A stretch of 64,000 nt of DNA from NCBI GenBank assembly GCA_031976175.1, contig DALYLR010000008.1:43361-107360 (forward strand). The letters are read 5' to 3'. Below the pieces are notes generated by a model. It had not been told where the DNA came from. It ran no database searches and worked only from the letters and a program-made list of their open reading frames with translations. Of this stretch, positions 61,265-64,000 are shown in pieces; within the stretch, counting starts at the first letter, position 1, and each line of letters begins with the position of its first letter. The position numbers were made by a program, and so were the translations under genes. This stretch comes from DMER01 sp003451645. GTDB lineage: Bacteria > Pseudomonadota > Alphaproteobacteria > Micropepsales > Micropepsaceae.

Positions 61265-61939
61265 TCAGTCAGCAGGCTCGCGTGTGCGTTCCACCCACCA
61301 TGCCAGGCCGATGAGGACCCCAAACGCCGCGAGGCCTTGCAATGCGATCTCATTGATGGGCGTCGTCAGCGGGTTGGGTGGCGGCCCAAACCAGTTGATT
61401 GCTTGAAGAAGCGCGAGGCCAACGGCGAGAACAGCCAACGATGTCATACCCGATCCAGCCTTGGGCCGGGTCAGCAGAGCATAGAGGGCGAAAGCGGCAG
61501 CGATCAGGCCAAGCTCGACAGTCATGGCCGCATTGGGGTGGTTCCAGAGACCCGCGCCAATCTTTTCGTCCGCGCCGAACAGCATCATGTCCGGACGGTG
61601 GGTGACGACATCGAGGACCCAGTGGGAGAAGACGGCGAGGCCAGCGATGATCCCTGCCGCCGCCCTATGCCCTTGGCCCGCCACCAAGGCCACCAGCGCT
61701 CCGAACACCGCACTTTGGATCAGGACACCCGCCAAGCCGTGGCTAAACGGCATGAAATAGAGGTCCAACGGGTTCATCGCGGTGATACCGGGCGTGATGC
61801 GCAGGCTCTCGGTTTTAGCAATCACGAACGCGAAGAAAGCGATGTCCATCAGCTGCACGGCCGCGAACAAAACAGGCAGCGACGGCGCCTTCTTGACGGG
61901 CCGCAGGATCAATGCCGCGGCATAATGGCCAATGAACAT
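61265..61939 (-). CDS. YdjM/DUF457-like membrane protein
   Basis: 224 residues from the ATG at 61939 (GGGGGTACGC upstream), with about six transmembrane helices. MFIGHYAAALILRPVKKAPS at the start and the intramembrane FSHWVLDVVTHRPD motif (His/Asp pair) are in keeping with the 'membrane-bound metal-dependent hydrolase' YdjM/DUF457 family, though only by local pattern. In E. coli the LexA-controlled ydjM is of unknown function. It converges on the RHH-protein gene. Confidence 0.55.
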   Translation of the reverse strand: MFIGHYAAALILRPVKKAPSLPVLFAAVQLMDIAFFAFVIAKTESLRITPGITAMNPLDLYFMPFSHGLAGVLIQSAVFGALVALVAGQGHRAAAGIIAGLAVFSHWVLDVVTHRPDMMLFGADEKIGAGLWNHPNAAMTVELGLIAAAFALYALLTRPKAGSGMTSLAVLAVGLALLQAINWFGPPPNPLTTPINEIALQGLAAFGVLIGLAWWVERTREPAD

Positions 61940-62079
61940 GCGTACCCCCGAGACTGGCGCGCCATGCGAGAATTGAGCGCCCACAAAAGCTAGGGACGAG
62001 AAAGCGCTTGAGGCAAGCGAAATTCACGTCTTGTCACATAAGTCTTGCGAATGCGGATCGTCCGTGTTCAGAACACCAC

Positions 62080-63057
62080 ATGGACGGAATTCTCAGCCTC
62101 GCATCCGCAAATCTGCTGTCGCCGGTGGTCTTGTTTTTCGCCTTGGGCATCATGGCAGCCCTGGCCCGGTCTGACCTGACCTTCCCAGAGGCGGTCGCCA
62201 AGGGCCTCGCCCTCTACTTGATGCTGGCGATTGGCTTTAAGGGCGGCGTTGCCGTCAACGAAGCGGGATTGAGCCTGCAGGTCATTTCGGTTGCCCTGAC
62301 CGGCATGGCGATTGGTTTCGTCCTGCCGGTGATAGCTTACCTGGCACTGCGGCGGACCAGCCGTTTGGACAGCGCCACAGCTGCCGCTGTCGCTGCGCAC
62401 TACGGCTCCATTAGCGTCGTGACTTTTGTGGCGGGCACGGAGTTGTTGAGGCTCGGCGGCATTGCCTTTGATGGACATATGGTGGCGGTCATGGCGCTGA
62501 TGGAAACGCCAGCGATCATGGCGGGCCTTTGGCTTGCCAGCCGCGACCCTTCGGCCAAAGCCCAGAAGGCGTCTGGCGATCTGCTTCGCGAAGTGTTTCT
62601 GAATGGCAGCGTGGTCCTGCTCATGGGCGCCTTTGCGATAGGCTGGATTACGGGCGAGAAAGGCATGACCGCCATCAAGCCCTTTATCGATGATCCGTTC
62701 CGGGGCGTTTTGTGTCTATTTATGTTGGACATGGGCCTGATTGCCGGCACCCGGTTGCGTAGCGCCACCAAGCTAACCTGGCCACTGGCAGCGTTTGCCG
62801 TTTATATGCCTTTGATTGGTGCGACAGCGGGCTTGGCAGGCGGTTATGCGATCGGCCTGCCTGTGGGCAATCTGGCGCTTCTAGCCATCTTATGCGCGAG
62901 TGCGTCCTATATCGCAGTGCCTGCAGCCATGCGCCTGGCGCTCCCGCAGGCTGATCCAGCGGTCTATCTCACGCTGTCGCTGGCATTGACCTTCCCCTTC
63001 AATTTGACTTTGGGCCTGCCGCTCTATCTTTGGGCGGCACAATCTCTCACCGGATGA
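62080..63057 (+). CDS. sbtA: SbtA-like sodium-dependent bicarbonate transporter
   Basis: 325 residues from the ATG at 62080 (no strong Shine-Dalgarno). About ten transmembrane helices in two inverted halves. The start MDGILSLASANLLSPVVLFF, the Na+-site region AAHYGSISVVTFVAGTELL and the second-half CASASYIAVPAAMRLALPQA are typical of SbtA (DUF897), which imports bicarbonate with Na+ in cyanobacteria and some other bacteria. The downstream PII-like gene 11 bp away is its usual partner SbtB. Confidence 0.9.
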   Translation: MDGILSLASANLLSPVVLFFALGIMAALARSDLTFPEAVAKGLALYLMLAIGFKGGVAVNEAGLSLQVISVALTGMAIGFVLPVIAYLALRRTSRLDSATAAAVAAHYGSISVVTFVAGTELLRLGGIAFDGHMVAVMALMETPAIMAGLWLASRDPSAKAQKASGDLLREVFLNGSVVLLMGAFAIGWITGEKGMTAIKPFIDDPFRGVLCLFMLDMGLIAGTRLRSATKLTWPLAAFAVYMPLIGATAGLAGGYAIGLPVGNLALLAILCASASYIAVPAAMRLALPQADPAVYLTLSLALTFPFNLTLGLPLYLWAAQSLTG

Positions 63058-63067
63058 GGCTGTGATC

Positions 63068-63376
63068 ATGGACCTAGTCAGGCGCAAGAAGCTGGAGATC
63101 ACCATTGAGGCCACAATCCAGAGGCGCGTTGAGGACCTGCTGCTTCAGCAAGGGGTTAAGGGGCACACGGTCCTAAGCGGTCTGGGCGGCCGCGGTGAAA
63201 GCGGGCCCTGGCGCGAGGATCATCTGACACGGGCAGAGCAAAAGGTCCTGATCTATGCGGTCACCACCGACGAGGCGGCGGCAAAAGTATTGGCCGGTCT
63301 CAAAGAGCTGTTCGCTACCTGGCCAGGTATTGTGGCGCTGAGCGATGTTGAGGTGATGCGCGGGGACCGTTTCTGA
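63068..63376 (+). CDS. sbtB: SbtB-like PII-family regulator
   Basis: 102 residues from the ATG at 63068 (an in-frame GTG at 63062 is possible). PII-like ferredoxin fold: RRKKLEITIEATIQRRVEDL, then KGHTVLSGLGGRGESGPW in the T-loop position and a final GIVALSDVEVMRGDRF strand. In cyanobacteria SbtB binds SbtA and senses cAMP or AMP. The C-terminal redox Cys pair of some cyanobacterial SbtB (R-loop) is absent here. It is translated right after sbtA. Confidence 0.82.
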   Translation: MDLVRRKKLEITIEATIQRRVEDLLLQQGVKGHTVLSGLGGRGESGPWREDHLTRAEQKVLIYAVTTDEAAAKVLAGLKELFATWPGIVALSDVEVMRGDRF

Positions 63377-63394
63377 TCCCCGTCCACTCGTCCC

Positions 63395-64000
63395 TCACGC
63401 AAAGAATAAATACGAGATAAGCGCAAACAGCGGCAGCAAGAACACGACCGACCATGCCATATAGCCAAAGAAGGAGGGCATCTTAACGCCCATATCCTCA
63501 GCGATCGCCTTGACCATGAAATTCGGTGCATTGCCGATATAGGTGTTGGCCCCCATAAATACGGCGCCGGCTGAGATCGCGGCCAAGGTGGGGGCAAGCG
63601 GCCCCATTAGATTTTGTGGATCGCCACCCGCCACATTGAAAAACACAAGGTAGGTCGGGGCATTATCCAGGAAGCTCGACAAGCCGCCAGTGATCCAGAA
63701 ATAGGCCACATTGTTGGGCGTGCCGTCCGCATTCGAAACGGCGGCGATGACAGGTCCCAGCGCGCCTTGCTCGCCCGCTTTCAAGATGCCAAGAACGGGA
63801 ATGATCGTGATGAAGATGCCAAGGAACAGCTTGGCGACCTCGTTCATAGGCCCCCAATTGAAGTCATTGCCAACCCTGCATTCCGTTGGCGTCACGGCGA
63901 GGGAAACAAACGCCAAGGCGATCAGCCCGCCCACACGGACCAGATCCGGATAGCCGACATGAACGCCCCCGATATCGACATAGGCATCCGTCTTCCAAAG
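63395..64000 (-). CDS. NhaD-like Na+/H+ antiporter, C-terminal part
   Basis: Open frame of about 200 residues running off the right edge, ending at a stop at 63395. Six or so hydrophobic segments with LGIFITIIPVLGILKAGEQG, the conserved FLDNAPTYLVFF re-entrant loop, GANTYIGNAPNFMVKAIAED and the final helix SVVFLLPLFALISYLFF. This is the C-terminal half of the ion transporter superfamily member usually annotated as NhaD-type. Together with SbtA, which uses Na+, it could keep the Na+ gradient; that link is inferred from position. It converges on sbtB. Confidence 0.85.
   Translation of the reverse strand, partial: LWKTDAYVDIGGVHVGYPDLVRVGGLIALAFVSLAVTPTECRVGNDFNWGPMNEVAKLFLGIFITIIPVLGILKAGEQGALGPVIAAVSNADGTPNNVAYFWITGGLSSFLDNAPTYLVFFNVAGGDPQNLMGPLAPTLAAISAGAVFMGANTYIGNAPNFMVKAIAEDMGVKMPSFFGYMAWSVVFLLPLFALISYLFFA

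Noticed and set aside
1..64000. CRISPR array, prophage, insertion sequences, rRNA operon
   Set aside because: I looked for regularly spaced repeats, transposase or integrase motifs and rRNA landmarks and found none.

Overview
The window looks like ordinary chromosome of a moderately GC-rich alphaproteobacterium. Clade markers are the DUF1476 zeta-type ATPase inhibitor at 13051, the monothiol glutaredoxin/BolA-type genes, the small PurL that needs PurS and PurQ, a DUF2336 protein, and many short outward-secreted proteins. The genus cannot be fixed from sequence alone. No prophage, insertion sequence, CRISPR array or rRNA operon was seen. Two tRNA genes are present: Pro-CGG at 27658 and Gln-TTG at 34720.

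Layout. 1-5.4 kb: isocitrate dehydrogenase (cut by the left edge), trmJ, an alpha/beta hydrolase, rpsD, then a PLP ammonia-lyase overlapping grxD. 5.4-8.2 kb: two paralogous secreted Cys/Tyr-rich mini-proteins sit between grxD and bolA, followed by a TspO-like membrane protein. 8.2-12.8 kb: purC-purS-(DUF2059)-purQ-purL, with an intrinsic terminator inside the cluster. 13-22.8 kb: ATPase inhibitor, PQQ dehydrogenase, two metallo-beta-lactamase-fold hydrolases, an acyl-CoA ligase, a nitroreductase and a diiron ferritin-like protein. The diiron gene has a notable upstream region with a perfect FNR/FixK-type box and six phased hexamers. 23.2-27.6 kb: TetR regulator with two operators and several unknown membrane or soluble proteins. 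27.6-40.5 kb: tRNA-Pro, M16 protease divergent from a caspase-like protein, SMP-30-like protein, two rSAM/selenodomain-type glycosyltransferases, tRNA-Gln, a large trypsin-like autotransporter, and a GH5 glycosylceramidase-like enzyme. 40.5-52 kb: cytochrome c lipoprotein, dadA, msrB, an outer-membrane beta-barrel protein, lipid/acyl-CoA metabolism (MaoC, acyl-CoA ligase, enoyl-CoA hydratase), a CNNM/CorC-type protein and two translationally coupled MFS transporters. 52-64 kb: an SOS1-like Na+/H+ antiporter with a cNMP domain, bacterial indoleamine dioxygenase, secreted DUF4424/DUF3828 proteins and DUF2336. These are followed by a c-di-GMP-I riboswitch in front of a parA/ribbon-helix-helix pair, an SbtA/SbtB-like bicarbonate system, and an NhaD-like antiporter (cut by the right edge).

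The best candidates for new biology are: (i) the c-di-GMP riboswitch controlling an orphan ParA plus RHH protein, a link between second messenger and cargo positioning; (ii) the Cys/Tyr-rich secreted pair embedded between bolA and grxD; (iii) the FNR-box plus phased-hexamer promoter of a diiron protein. Functional calls rest on motif recognition by eye. No database search or structure prediction was run.
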